Assembly: GCA_963795555.1 (NCBI GenBank)
Contig: CAWCHZ010000002.1
Span: 1,240,001 to 1,304,000 of the forward strand
Origin: CAWCHZ01 sp963795555
GTDB lineage: Bacteria > Actinomycetota > Thermoleophilia > Solirubrobacterales > Solirubrobacteraceae
Direction of reading: 5' to 3'
Length of the DNA: 64,000 nt
The notes under the pieces were generated by a model that saw nothing but the letters and a program-made list of their open reading frames with translations, made no database searches and had not been told where the DNA came from. The translations under genes and the position numbers were made by a program. Position 1 is the stretch's first letter; the number at the start of each line of letters is the position of its first letter. Shown one piece after another: positions 17,957 through 26,764 of this stretch.

Positions 17957-18864
17957 TGCGAGGCTCCCTTCTGTGGAGGTTCGAGTGCGGCCACGTACCA
18001 GCGCCCGCGCCGGACGACGGCGAGCTCGTAGCGCAGCTCGTAGGTGACGCCGCGCGCATCGCGCGCTGTGACGAGCGCGCCCAGCTCGCGGCCGAACGCC
18101 AGCCAACCAAGGCGCTCGACGGCGAGCAGGCGCAGCCCCAGCGCCTGGCACGGGACGGCCGTACCCGGCAGCAGATCGGCGGTGAGGGCGTCACAGCGCC
18201 CCGCGAGATAGCTTGCGAGCGCGCGGCGAACGAGTGCTGTCAGCCTGGAATCGCTCAGCGGCACGATGCTCGCGCCGCGCGGGGCAGGACTGGCGGTCCG
18301 CGCGTCCGGGATCGCCGCCCAGGCGGGCATCGCGACGAGGGCTGGATACCCAGCGATCGCAAGGCCGCCCGGCCTCGCCTCCGTCACGGGTACGACCAGG
18401 TACCGCAGGGCGACCGACTGGCGATCGCGCAGGACGGCCGGTTGGCCGTCAGTGGCGACCGCCACGGCAACGGTGGCGTTCCACTGGTGCGGTCCGTCCG
18501 GCTCGACCGACACGGCGGTCGTCCAGAGGATGCGCTGGGAAGCACCCGGCGGCACCGTGAGACCCGCGTCTGGCGGGATCTCGCCGTGCGGCAGCGCAGC
18601 CAGCGCCCGGTCATGGGCCTCCGGTGATCCGCCGTCGTAGGTGAGGTATGCGCGCGCGAAGGTCTGCGCCAGCCCGCTGATCGCGATCAGCGGCGTCTGG
18701 TCCGGCGGCGGCGTCGGTGCCGGCGCGGGCGGGCCGGCGAGCAGCTGGCGCAGTCCGAGCAGCGAGAGGACGACCGCCAGCGCCATCACCGCTGCCCGCG
18801 GCGCGCGCGCCTGCCAGCGCGCCACAAGCAGCCGCCGCGGCACCGCGGCCCGATCGTCAACCAC
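17953..18864 (-). CDS. TcpC-like conjugation channel protein
   Basis: About 303 residues with one N-terminal membrane helix (AVMALAVVLSLLGLRQLLAG), a Pro-rich linker and two NTF2-like extracytoplasmic domains. The first has FARAYLTYDGGSPEAHDRALAAL; the second ends in ELRYELAVVRRGRWYVAAL. This is the TcpC/VirB8-like design of Gram-positive type IV secretion. GTG 18864 overlaps the preceding gene's stop by 8 nt; a TTG at 18903 would extend it by 13 residues. Confidence 0.75.
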   Translation of the reverse strand: MVDDRAAVPRRLLVARWQARAPRAAVMALAVVLSLLGLRQLLAGPPAPAPTPPPDQTPLIAISGLAQTFARAYLTYDGGSPEAHDRALAALPHGEIPPDAGLTVPPGASQRILWTTAVSVEPDGPHQWNATVAVAVATDGQPAVLRDRQSVALRYLVVPVTEARPGGLAIAGYPALVAMPAWAAIPDARTASPAPRGASIVPLSDSRLTALVRRALASYLAGRCDALTADLLPGTAVPCQALGLRLLAVERLGWLAFGRELGALVTARDARGVTYELRYELAVVRRGRWYVAALEPPQKGASQ

Positions 18865-19474
18865 CGAGCGCAAAGCCGCCTCCCGCGGTGGCCGGGCCGC
18901 CAACCCCGCGCGCCGATGGCAATTGCGCTGGCCCCGTGGTCACATCAGGCGGTTGTCGCGGCGCACGCGGCGCACCGCCAGGCCCCCGATGCCGATGGCC
19001 GCCGTTGGTGCCATGCGGGCGTTGCGGCGGCTGGCCAAGGCGCTGACCGGCACGCTGTCCAACGGCGACGCGCTGACCGACGCCAGGGTCGCGGGCGACG
19101 CGCTGGTCGGCACGCTGTCCGACGGCGACGACCGAGCCGGGGCGCATTGCGCCACGCTGGCCCGGGCGGCGCGCGAGCGCGCCATCGCCGATCGCACCGA
19201 GCAGCGCCGCAACGGCCGTCAGCGCGAGGATGGCTGCCAGCCTGAGCGAGCTGCGGCGGGCAAGCGCCGGCCGGAGGGTGGGCTCGGGCCGAGGTCCCGG
19301 CTCGGCCTCTGGCGTGGGCGCCGGGCCGGGCGCCGGCCGCAGCGTGGGCTCGGTCCGGGCCTCGCGCGCGCGGTCGCCGAGCGCCGGCTCGCCAACCGCG
19401 ATGTCGAAGGTCGTGACGGAACGTCGCCACCACATGTCTCGCTTCTCGGAGCGAGCGCCAAAGATGTTGCCCAC
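18857..19474 (-). CDS. Single-pass membrane protein at the head of the secretion operon
   Basis: 205 residues. A charged N-terminus (FGARSEKRDMWWRRSVTTFDIAVGEPAL) leads to a Pro/Arg-rich segment with the duplicated motif EPTLRPA, one hydrophobic helix (LRLAAILALTAVAALLGAIG) and a low-complexity tail of repeated VGQRADQRV-like units. No known domain is recognised. It starts at GTG 19474, or ATG 19434 is possible. Its stop lies within the TcpC-like start region. The position suggests an accessory or regulatory part of the secretion apparatus. Confidence 0.55.
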   Translation of the reverse strand: MGNIFGARSEKRDMWWRRSVTTFDIAVGEPALGDRAREARTEPTLRPAPGPAPTPEAEPGPRPEPTLRPALARRSSLRLAAILALTAVAALLGAIGDGALARRPGQRGAMRPGSVVAVGQRADQRVARDPGVGQRVAVGQRAGQRLGQPPQRPHGTNGGHRHRGPGGAPRAPRQPPDVTTGPAQLPSARGVGGPATAGGGFALGG

Positions 19475-19568
19475 GCCGAGACCAGGCCCGCCGGCATGCC
19501 CGCGCTCGCGCGCGCCGACCGATGTCCGCCGGTCGGCCGACCGACCGCGTGGCTAGGCTGCACTGTCG

Positions 19569-20354
19569 ATGTCCTCCAGCGAGGCTGCCGGAGACCGCTC
19601 GACCCTGGCGCTGACGATCGGAGGCGCACGCGAGGCGGTCGGTTTTCTGACGCGCATCCCCGTCGGCGCGCGGTCTTCAGCGACCGGCGAGCTGGCGATG
19701 CGGACCGGCCTCTGGCTGCCGATCATCGGATTGGTGGTCGGAGCCGTGCTGGGCGGGGCGCGAATCGTCGCCGGCGTCGCCCTGTCCGACCGTGCGGCCA
19801 CCGCCGTGGCGCTCGGCGCCGCGATGCTGCTGACCGGCGCGCGCGGGGAGGATGGGCTTGCGGCAACAGCGGACGGGCTGTTCGCCGGCGGCGGGATCGC
19901 GCGGCGGGCGCAGGCGCTGCGCGATGCGCAGATGCGCAACGCCGGCACGGCCGCCCTGCTGATTGCGGTGATCGTCGCCTGGCTGCTGTTGTCGGGATTC
20001 AGCGGGGGACGCTGCCTGCGTGCCGCCCTGGTCGGCGGAGCGCTCAGCCGTTGGTCGATCGTGCCGCTCACCTACCTGGTGCCGATCGCCGATCGGCGCC
20101 GGGTGCCGGCGGGCTTGGAGGGCACGAGCGGTGGGATCGTCGCGATCGCCAGCCTCGAGGCCGCCGTCATCGCGCTGGTGTTCGGCGGGCTGGTACCAGG
20201 CATACTGTCGATCGCCGCGGCCGGGCTGATGACCGCGGTGGGCGCGTGGGTCATCCCGCGCGCCTTCGGCGGCGCGACGCGCGAGACCCTCGGCGGCGTC
20301 GGCAAGCTCGTCGAGCTGGTCACTTACGCCGCGCTCGTGCTGGCCTGGCAGTAG
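19569..20354 (+). CDS. cobS: CobS-like adenosylcobinamide-GDP ribazoletransferase with altered motif
   Basis: 261 residues with FLTRIPVG near the N-terminus, six to seven membrane helices and RETLGGVGKLVELVTY at the end, typical of CobS, which joins adenosylcobinamide-GDP and alpha-ribazole in B12 assembly. The family hallmark, usually close to LHxDGLADTADGL, reads ARGEDGLAATADGLFAGG: the His is Gly and the first Asp of the DTAD pair is Ala. It may be catalytically impaired or divergent. No other cobalamin gene is nearby. ATG 19569 is divergent from the secretion operon. Confidence 0.75.
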   Translation: MSSSEAAGDRSTLALTIGGAREAVGFLTRIPVGARSSATGELAMRTGLWLPIIGLVVGAVLGGARIVAGVALSDRAATAVALGAAMLLTGARGEDGLAATADGLFAGGGIARRAQALRDAQMRNAGTAALLIAVIVAWLLLSGFSGGRCLRAALVGGALSRWSIVPLTYLVPIADRRRVPAGLEGTSGGIVAIASLEAAVIALVFGGLVPGILSIAAAGLMTAVGAWVIPRAFGGATRETLGGVGKLVELVTYAALVLAWQ

Positions 20355-20400
20355 CGCGGCGCGACAAGCCACCCACCCGACGGGAGGAGAGAGGCGTTCG

Positions 20401-21942
20401 ATGACACACCACCGGAGCTGGACGCGAGCCACGGCGTTGCTGGCCCGCACGACCGCGATCGTCGGCACTCTGAGCGCGCTCGTGCTGACCGGAGCCGCCG
20501 GCGCGACCGCCGGCGCGCGCACCGCCGCCCCCGCAGCAAGCGCCGCGTCCACCCCAACCCGCATCGCGTCCACCCCAGGCTCGATCCAGGCCTTCGTCTC
20601 GGCACCGCGCCTGCATCCGCCGATCATCACGATCACGCGACGGGCTGCACACACGGCATCCGGCTACCTGTTCCTTGCTCCTGCCTTCTTCAGCCAGAAC
20701 GGCCCGCTGATCGTCGACAACGGCGGTCAACTGATCTGGTCCGAGCCGCTGCCGCACGGCGTCGGCGCCTTCGACTTCCGCGTCCAGCGCTACCGCGGCA
20801 AGCCGGTGCTGACCTGGTTCCAGGGGACCGTCGCCACCAGCGGACCGATGCGCGGCATCGGCATTGGCTCCTTCGTGATCGCAGACAGCTCCTACCACGT
20901 CATCGCGCGCGTGCGCGCAGGCCACGGCTACCAGGCCGACCTGCACGACTTCGTGCTGACGCCGCGCGGCACGGCGCTGCTCTTCGCCTACAAGGCCGTC
21001 CCAGCCGACCTGACGTCGGTCGGCGGCCCTCACAACGGGACGGTCTGGGACTCGGTGCTCCAGGAGATCGACGTGAGGACCGGACGCGTCGTCTTCGAAT
21101 GGCACAGCATCGGCCACGTCGCGTTCTCCGATTCCTATGCGCCGGTGACGCCAGCGGGAGTGCCGTGGGATTACTTCCACATCAACTCGCTGGACATCGG
21201 CCGTGACGGCAACCTGATCGTCTCGGCACGCCAGACGTGGGCCGTCTACAAGATCGACCGCCACAGCGGCGCGATCATCTGGCGCCTCGGTGGCAAGCAG
21301 AGCAGCTTCGTGATGGGCCCGGGCACGCAGTTCGCCTGGCAGCATGACGCCCGGCTCCTGCCGGACGGCTCGATCAGCGTCTTCGACGACGGCGCAACGC
21401 CCCCGATCCACAAGCAGTCTCGCGGCATCGTGCTCGCGCTCGACATGACGCACATGACCGCCACGCTGGCGCGCGTCTATACGCACACGCCGGCCCTGCT
21501 CGCCAACAGCCAGGGCAACATGCAGCTGCTGCCCAACGGCGACGTGCTGATCAGCTGGGGCGATCAGCCCTACATCTCGGAGTACGACCGCAACGGCAGC
21601 CTCCGCTTCGACGCCCACCTGCCATTCTCGACCGAGACCTACCGCGCCTTCCGCTTCCGTTGGGTCGGCCATCCCAGGACCCGCCCGGCGATCGCCGCAC
21701 GCCGCGCGCGTGGCGCTGCCATCGCCATCTACGCCAGCTGGAACGGCGCCACGGAGGTCGCGAGCTGGCGGGTGCTGGCCGCCTCCGGCGCGAGCGCGCT
21801 GCGACCGCTGCGCACAGTGCGCCGCAACGGCTTCGAGACCCTGATCCACGTCACGGCAAGCGGGACGCTCTATGCGGTGCAGGCATTGAGCGCCTCCGGC
21901 CAGGTGCTCGGCACCTCGGCGGCAGTGCCGGCGCGGGGATAG
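20401..21942 (+). CDS. Secreted arylsulfotransferase (ASST)-like protein
   Basis: 513 residues. The N-terminus is signal-peptide-like (LLARTTAIVGTLSALVLTGAAGA). The rest is a beta-propeller with VDNGGQLIWSEPL, GYQADLHDFVLTPRGTALLF, WDYFHINSLDIGRDGNLIVSAR and FAWQHDARLLPDGSISVFDDG, the His-containing blade signatures of the ASST_2 group. Those enzymes or relatives act outside the membrane on phenolic sulfate groups; many family members have no tested activity. GGGAGGAGAGAGG precedes ATG 20401. It follows cobS by 46 nt. Confidence 0.85.
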   Translation: MTHHRSWTRATALLARTTAIVGTLSALVLTGAAGATAGARTAAPAASAASTPTRIASTPGSIQAFVSAPRLHPPIITITRRAAHTASGYLFLAPAFFSQNGPLIVDNGGQLIWSEPLPHGVGAFDFRVQRYRGKPVLTWFQGTVATSGPMRGIGIGSFVIADSSYHVIARVRAGHGYQADLHDFVLTPRGTALLFAYKAVPADLTSVGGPHNGTVWDSVLQEIDVRTGRVVFEWHSIGHVAFSDSYAPVTPAGVPWDYFHINSLDIGRDGNLIVSARQTWAVYKIDRHSGAIIWRLGGKQSSFVMGPGTQFAWQHDARLLPDGSISVFDDGATPPIHKQSRGIVLALDMTHMTATLARVYTHTPALLANSQGNMQLLPNGDVLISWGDQPYISEYDRNGSLRFDAHLPFSTETYRAFRFRWVGHPRTRPAIAARRARGAAIAIYASWNGATEVASWRVLAASGASALRPLRTVRRNGFETLIHVTASGTLYAVQALSASGQVLGTSAAVPARG

Positions 21943-22038
21943 ACAGCAGCGGCTCACGAGCGCGCCAGCGGTTACCCTCAGCGCATCTCGACCACCGCGT
22001 CATCGGGCACTGAGTCGGCGCCGGGCGCAGGCTCGCCC

Positions 22039-23659
22039 GTGGATCTGGTCGCCAACCAGCCACCGCCACTGGAGGGCTACAACGTCTTTGAGGCCGACGT
22101 GGTGCTGCGCGAGGCGTTCGAGCGCGAGGGGCCGTCGTGGGCCCGCGCCGATCTCTTCGAGCTGGGGCGGCTGGCGGGCAGCGCGGAGGCGATCGCCTGG
22201 GGCTTCGACGCCAATCGCCACCTGCCGACGTTGCGCACGCACGACCGCTTCGGACAGCGCATCGACGAGGTCGAGTTCCATCCGGCCTGGCATCGCCTGG
22301 TCGAGGTGGCCGTCGCGCACGGGATGCACGGCACGCCGTGGCGAGACCCACGGCCGGGAACGCATGTCGCGCGCGCCGCCGCCTTCCATGATCTGGTCGC
22401 AGGTCGATGCCGGCATGGGCTGTCCGATCTCGATGACCTATGCGGCGATCCCAGCGCTGCGCGCGCAGCCCACCTTGCCGCGCGCTGGGAGCCGCTGCTG
22501 ACGGCGCGCAACTACGACCCTGGGCTGCGGCCCCCCGCGGGCAAGGCGGGCGCGCTCTGCGGCATGGCGATGACCGAGCGCCAGGGCGGCTCAGACGTGC
22601 GCGCAACATGACGGCGCCGCGCCGACGCGATGACGGCCACCGCTTGACCGGCCACAAGTGGTTCTGCTCGGCGCCGATGTGCGACGCCTTCCTGGTGCTG
22701 GCCCAGGCTCCCGGCGGCCTGTCGTGCTTCCTGCTGCCGCGGGTGCTGGCCGACGGCAGCCGCAACGCCCTGCGGCTGAACCGCCTCAAGGACAAGCTCG
22801 GGCAACCGCTCCAACGCCTCGGCGGAGGTCGAGCTGCACGGCGCGCTCGCCTGGCTGGTCGGCGAGGAGGGCCGCGGAGTGCCGGCGATCATCGCGATGG
22901 TCAACCACACGCGGCTGGACTGCGTCATCGGCAGCGCGGCGCTGATGCGCCAGGCCGTCGCGCAGGCGACCCACCACGCCACGCACCGCAGCGCCTTCGG
23001 TCGCCGGCTCGTCGATCAGCCGCTGATGGCAATCCGTGCTCGCCGACTTGGCGCTCGAGTCCGAGGCCGCAACGGCCCTCGCGCTGCGCCTCGCCCGCGC
23101 CTGCGACGAGGCCGCCCGTGACGAGCAGGCGGCCGCGCTGCAGCGGATCGGCACCGCCGTCGGCAAGTACTGGGTCTGCAAGCGCGGGCCGGCGATGGTC
23201 GCCGAGGCGCTGGAGTGCCTCGGCGGCAACGGCTACGTCGAGGAGTCGATCATGCCGCGGCTGTACCGCGAGACGCCGCTGAACTCGATCTGGGAAGGGT
23301 CGGGCAACGTCAACGCGCTCGACGTGCTGCGCGCGCTGGACCGCACGCCCGAGACGCTCGCGGCGCTGCTCGCGGAGGTCGACGCGGTGGCCGGCGCCGA
23401 CGCGCGCCTCGATGCGCATCTGCTGCGCCTGCGCCGCGAGCTGGCCGATGCCGAGCAGCGCGAGCATCGCGCGCGCCGGCTGGCGGAGGCGCTTGCGCTC
23501 GCCCTGCAGGGCGCGCTGCTCGTACGGCACGCGCCCGCAGCCGTCGCCGACGCGTTCTGCGCGGCGCGCCTGGGCGACGAGGCCGGCCGCAGCTTTGGCA
23601 CGCTGCCGCGCGGCGCGGACACGGCGGCGATCGTCGCCCGGCACACGCCGGCGTTCTGA
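22039..23659 (+). pseudogene. Broken AidB-type acyl-CoA dehydrogenase (five frameshifts)
   Basis: Segments in three frames join into one AidB/isovaleryl-CoA-dehydrogenase-like protein: NQPPPLEGYNVFEADVVLRE (frame of 22039), DAGMGCPISMTYAAIPAL, GALCGMAMTERQGGSDVRA, HRLTGHKWFCSAPMCDAFL, ALAWLVGEEGRGVPAIIAMV, then GNGYVEESIMPRLYRETPLN to the stop. Frame changes occur near 22388 (+1), 22475 (-1), 22605 (-1), 22803 (+1) and 23030 (+1). Each is a single-nucleotide indel with conserved protein on both sides, implying recent decay (or local assembly error). The intact family is an FAD protein linked to alkylation stress. Confidence 0.8.
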
Positions 23660-23744
23660 CGCTGAGGCACGCGACTAAGCGCCGGCGCGTTCCGTCTCGC
23701 CACACAACGTGGCGATCCGGTCCGCCGGCGCTCGCCTGGGTAAC

Positions 23745-25319
23745 TCAGCGCGCCGAGCTGAGCTCGGGCTCAACCGCGGCGGCCGCCACAACGTGTACCC
23801 GCCCGACCGCGACCGACAGTGCGCGCACGTAGGCCCGCGCGGCAGCCTCGATGATGTCAGTCGAGACGCCCTGGCCCGAGCCGCTGGCGCCCTGAACCTC
23901 GAGCACGACGGAGACCTCGCCGAGCGCGTCCTGACCCTCGGTCACCGCGTCGACGTGGAACTCGCGCAGCCGTGCATCGACGCCGGCGGCGGCGTTGATC
24001 GCGCGGAAGATCGCGTCGACTGGGCCGTCGCCGCCGCACGAGCCCTCTGCGACGGTCCCGCTGGGGAGGCTGACCGCGACCCGCGCCTGTGGCTCGCGCC
24101 GCGACGACGCCTCGACCTCGAACCACTCCAGCGCGTAGCCCGCGAGATCATCGCGCAGCTCATCCGTAACCAGCGCCTCGAGATCCATCGCGGTGACCTG
24201 CTTCTTCTTGTCGGCGATCTCCTTGAAGCGCTTGAACGCGGCGTTGAGCGCCTGTCCCTCGACGCGGAAGCCGAGCTGCTCGAGCGCCTGGCGCAGCGCG
24301 TGACGGCCGGAGTGCTTGCCCAGCACGATCGAGTTGGCGGCCAGCCCGACCGTGGTGGCGTCCATGATCTCGTAGGTGGCGCGCTCCTTGAGGACGCCGT
24401 CCTGGTGGATGCCTGACTCGTGCGCGAACGCGTTGCGTCCGACGACCGCCTTGTTGGGCTGGACCGGATAGCCGGTGAGGCGCGAGATCAGCCGGCTCGT
24501 GCGCGCGAGCTCCGTGGTGACGACGCCGGTGTCGAGGCCGATGTCGGCGTGACGGGTGCGCAGCAGCATGACGATCTCCTCGAGCGATGCGTTGCCCGCG
24601 CGCTCACCAATCCCGTTGACCGCGCACTCGACCTGGCGCGCGCCGGCGAGCACGCCCGCGAACGAGTTCGCGACCGCCAGCCCCAGGTCATCATGGCAAT
24701 GAACGGAGAGGACGATGTCATTCAGCTCGGGCACCAGCTCGTAGAGCCGCGCCAGCATCGCCGCGTATTCGGCCGGCATCGTGTAGCCGACCGTGTCCGG
24801 GATGTTGATCGTGGTGGCACCCTCCTCGATCGCCGCCCGGATCACCTCGGCCGTGAACTCGACCTCGGCGCGCGTCGCGTCCATCGGCGAGAACTCGACG
24901 TCCTGCACATAGCGCTTGGCATGGGCGACGGCGGCACGGGCCTGCCCGAGCACGTCCTCGCGAGTCGTCTGGAGCTGATGGCGGATATGGATGTCGGAGG
25001 TGGAGATGAACGTATGGATGCGGGGGCGCTCCGCATCACGGACTGCTTCGAAGGCGGCGTCGATGTCACCCGCGTGGGTGCGCGCGAGCGCGGCGATCAC
25101 GGGTCCGCGGACCTCACGCGCGATCGCCTGCACCGCCTCCAGGTCACCGGCGGAGGTGATCGGGAACCCCGCCTCGATGATGTCGACGCCCAGGCGCGCC
25201 AGCTGCTGCGCGATCTCCAGCTTCTCGGCGACGTTGAGCGATATTCCCGGCGACTGCTCGCCGTCGCGCAGCGTCGTGTCGAAGATCAGTACTCGTGTGT
25301 CATCTGAGTCACGGCTCAT
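23745..25319 (-). CDS. leuA: 2-isopropylmalate synthase
   Basis: 524 residues. Condenses acetyl-CoA with 2-oxoisovalerate in the first committed step of leucine synthesis. The DRE-TIM barrel shows IFDTTLRDGEQSPG, EAGFPITSAGD, LSVHCHDDLGLAVANSFAG (metal HxH) and NGIGERAGNASLEE. ALVTDELRDDLAGYALEW and a C-terminal LeuA dimer/allosteric domain (about 390-520) make it the leucine-regulated form. ATG 25319 is preceded by AGAGAGGAAGC. A leucine-rich leader peptide lies upstream. Stop TGA is at 23745. Confidence 0.97.
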   Translation of the reverse strand: MSRDSDDTRVLIFDTTLRDGEQSPGISLNVAEKLEIAQQLARLGVDIIEAGFPITSAGDLEAVQAIAREVRGPVIAALARTHAGDIDAAFEAVRDAERPRIHTFISTSDIHIRHQLQTTREDVLGQARAAVAHAKRYVQDVEFSPMDATRAEVEFTAEVIRAAIEEGATTINIPDTVGYTMPAEYAAMLARLYELVPELNDIVLSVHCHDDLGLAVANSFAGVLAGARQVECAVNGIGERAGNASLEEIVMLLRTRHADIGLDTGVVTTELARTSRLISRLTGYPVQPNKAVVGRNAFAHESGIHQDGVLKERATYEIMDATTVGLAANSIVLGKHSGRHALRQALEQLGFRVEGQALNAAFKRFKEIADKKKQVTAMDLEALVTDELRDDLAGYALEWFEVEASSRREPQARVAVSLPSGTVAEGSCGGDGPVDAIFRAINAAAGVDARLREFHVDAVTEGQDALGEVSVVLEVQGASGSGQGVSTDIIEAAARAYVRALSVAVGRVHVVAAAAVEPELSSAR

Positions 25320-25352
25320 GTCGTCTGCTTCCTCTCTGGTTCTCGTCCGTCG

Positions 25353-25424
25353 CTTCTTCTCGTGCTGGGTATGCGGCTACGCGGCCGCCACGCGCTATTC
25401 CCCCCGAAGGGGGAGGAGAAGAAG
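25353..25424 (-). promoter_or_regulatory. Predicted leuA leader RNA alternative pairing
   Basis: In the leader transcript, CUUCUUCUC of the Leu-codon run (25416-25424) is exactly complementary to GAGAAGAAG (25353-25361) close to the leuA ribosome-binding region. A competing hairpin, CCCCC-UUC-GGGGG (25401-25413), covers the last sense codons of the leader peptide. Stalled ribosomes on the leucine codons would free the downstream segment. This is a structural inference from complementarity only. Confidence 0.55.
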
Positions 25425-25448
25425 TCGACGGGCAAGCAACAGCGACAT
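25395..25448 (-). CDS. Leucine-rich leader peptide of leuA (attenuation leader)
   Basis: A 17-codon ORF beginning at ATG 25448 and ending in TAG translates as MSLLLARRLLLLPLRGE: eight Leu in 17 residues, with four consecutive Leu codons. It ends 75 nt upstream of leuA on the same strand. Leader peptides rich in the pathway's end product are the hallmark of ribosome-mediated attenuation. The leucine-codon tract is itself complementary to a segment just before the leuA ribosome site, supporting a regulatory role. Confidence 0.8.
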   Translation of the reverse strand: MSLLLARRLLLLPLRGE

Positions 25449-25564
25449 GCACCCGGCAGAGTAGCAAGCACGCCTAGGACTCGCCGGATGCGTGATGACC
25501 ACGGCGTCTGGCGGTCCAGGCCGGCACTGGACGTCACGCCGGGCGCTGTCAACCAGGGCAGCTG

Positions 25565-25879
25565 TCAGGCCGGAGATTGGGCGTCGGGTTGAGGCTCTTG
25601 GGCGTCGGGTTGAGGCTCCGGGCGCAGTTGGCCGGCACGGATGCGCGCCGCCATCTGCTTGGACTGCTCGCGATAGATGCTGCCGTCCTCGAACTCGATC
25701 ACGGGATAGAGGCGCTGCCCGCTCAAGCGCTCCAGCTCATCGCGCTTGCCGCGACGCTGAGGTCCCGGCACCACCTCGTAGTCGACACCCATCTCGTCGA
25801 GCGCCTTCTGCACCTTCCAGCAGGGATGGGCGCTGATCTTCACCCACATCCCCGAACAGCGGTGGAGCTTGATCGCCAT
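25565..25879 (-). CDS. Glutaredoxin/GST N-terminal-like thioredoxin-fold protein
   Basis: 104 residues. LHRCSGMWVKISAHPCWKVQKALDEMG resembles the beta-alpha-beta start of glutaredoxins and GST N-domains, with Cys in an HPC context. DYEVVPG and LYPVIEFEDGSIYRESKQM-like sequence then match the cis-Pro/thiol-binding region (YPVIEFEDG). It probably handles thiol exchange or conjugation. ATG 25879 has a perfect AGGAGG upstream, so I exclude the longer open frame. The C-terminus holds a 7-residue duplication, EPQPDAQ, from a 21-bp tandem repeat. Confidence 0.75.
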   Translation of the reverse strand: MAIKLHRCSGMWVKISAHPCWKVQKALDEMGVDYEVVPGPQRRGKRDELERLSGQRLYPVIEFEDGSIYREQSKQMAARIRAGQLRPEPQPDAQEPQPDAQSPA

Positions 25880-25913
25880 CGTCACCTCCTGGTCGCCGGA
25901 GCCAAATGGTATG

Positions 25914-26468
25914 TCAGTAGCCAGACCCCGAGCGTCCGCCGCCCGAGGACGAGCCGCCCGATGACGTCGCGCCACCCGACCCGTTCGCCGAGCTCGCCGG
26001 GCCGCCGGTCGTCACCGCCGACCAGGTGCCGACGTCCTTGAAGCCCTGGCCGTTCACCTGGCCGGGTGCGTGGTCCTGGGCGAAGGTGTAGAGCAGCTTG
26101 CCGCGATAGGTGACCTGCACGATGCCGCCGGCGCGGTGAACCGTGCCCAGCGGACTGACGGTTCCGGTCGGCGACGCTCCGGCCGCAACGGTCAACGGGT
26201 GCCAAGCGTTCAGGCACGAGCCGGTGCAGATCAGCTTCGACGGGCTCTCCGCGGACAGCGCATAGAGCGTCAGGCCATGCGCGTCGACGAGGATCGTGCC
26301 GAGCTTGGCGTTGCTCGCGGTGTGCACGAGCATCGTGGCGCCGGTGCTGCCCGAGCCGCCGGTGGCCGGCGCACCGCTCGAGCTGCTGGAGCTGCTCGAG
26401 CTGCCGCAGGCCGCGAGCAAAAATGCGGCAGCGGCGGTCAGCGCAAGCGATGTGATGACCCTTCGCAT
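25914..26468 (-). CDS. COG4315-type secreted-repeat lipoprotein
   Basis: 184 residues. The signal LALTAAAAFLLAACGS carries a lipobox and is followed by a run of Ser. The repeat domain shows LVDAHGLTLYALSAESPSKLICTGSCLNAWHPLTV, the DxxGxTLY...C.G.C...WPP pattern of this family, and a second half ending VNGQGFKDVGTWSAV. The tail is Gly/Ser-rich. Function is unknown; such proteins sit on the outer face of the membrane. ATG 26468 is preceded by CAGGAGGTT. Confidence 0.85.
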   Translation of the reverse strand: MRRVITSLALTAAAAFLLAACGSSSSSSSSSGAPATGGSGSTGATMLVHTASNAKLGTILVDAHGLTLYALSAESPSKLICTGSCLNAWHPLTVAAGASPTGTVSPLGTVHRAGGIVQVTYRGKLLYTFAQDHAPGQVNGQGFKDVGTWSAVTTGGPASSANGSGGATSSGGSSSGGGRSGSGY

Positions 26469-26580
26469 GACAACCTCCTGGGGAGCGCTACCAGGAAATG
26501 ACTCCTCCTCCAGCGCTTCCTTCCCGACACGCGCGCGCAGCCAGGCCCCGCCAAGCGGCCGCCCTTGCACCCTCCCAGCC

Positions 26581-26597
26581 AATATGATCAAGTATCT
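26581..26597. promoter_or_regulatory. AT-rich TGATCA element upstream of the 26.8-kb operon
   Basis: AATATGATCAAGTATCT is a sharp AT-rich island in GC-rich DNA, 168 nt before the M20-type gene. Its reverse complement, ACTTGATCATATTG, closely resembles the element before the BMC-H genes (ACTTGATCAAATATTG at 52889-52904) and the one before the 60.6-kb oxidoreductase. It is a promoter or operator candidate. Confidence 0.45.
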
Positions 26598-26764
26598 AGC
26601 GCGCCGGCTGCCTGCGCGCGCCCACGAAGGGCACGCGCGCCCTCCCGGCGTGGGCGCTGCCAGGCTGCGGCCATCGAGTCCCCAAACCCTCTGGATGCCA
26701 TGATGACCTACCCGTCGACCCCACCCCCCAAGTCGGCCGCCCGCGCAGCGGGAGCCGATCACCG

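Noticed and set aside
11786..19474. Integrative conjugative element
   Set aside because: No integrase, relaxase, tRNA attachment site or flanking direct repeats seen; base composition looks like the rest of the window.
19475..19568. Possible cobalamin riboswitch upstream of the CobS-like gene
   Set aside because: The gap is only 94 bp and shows no B12-box-like sequence.
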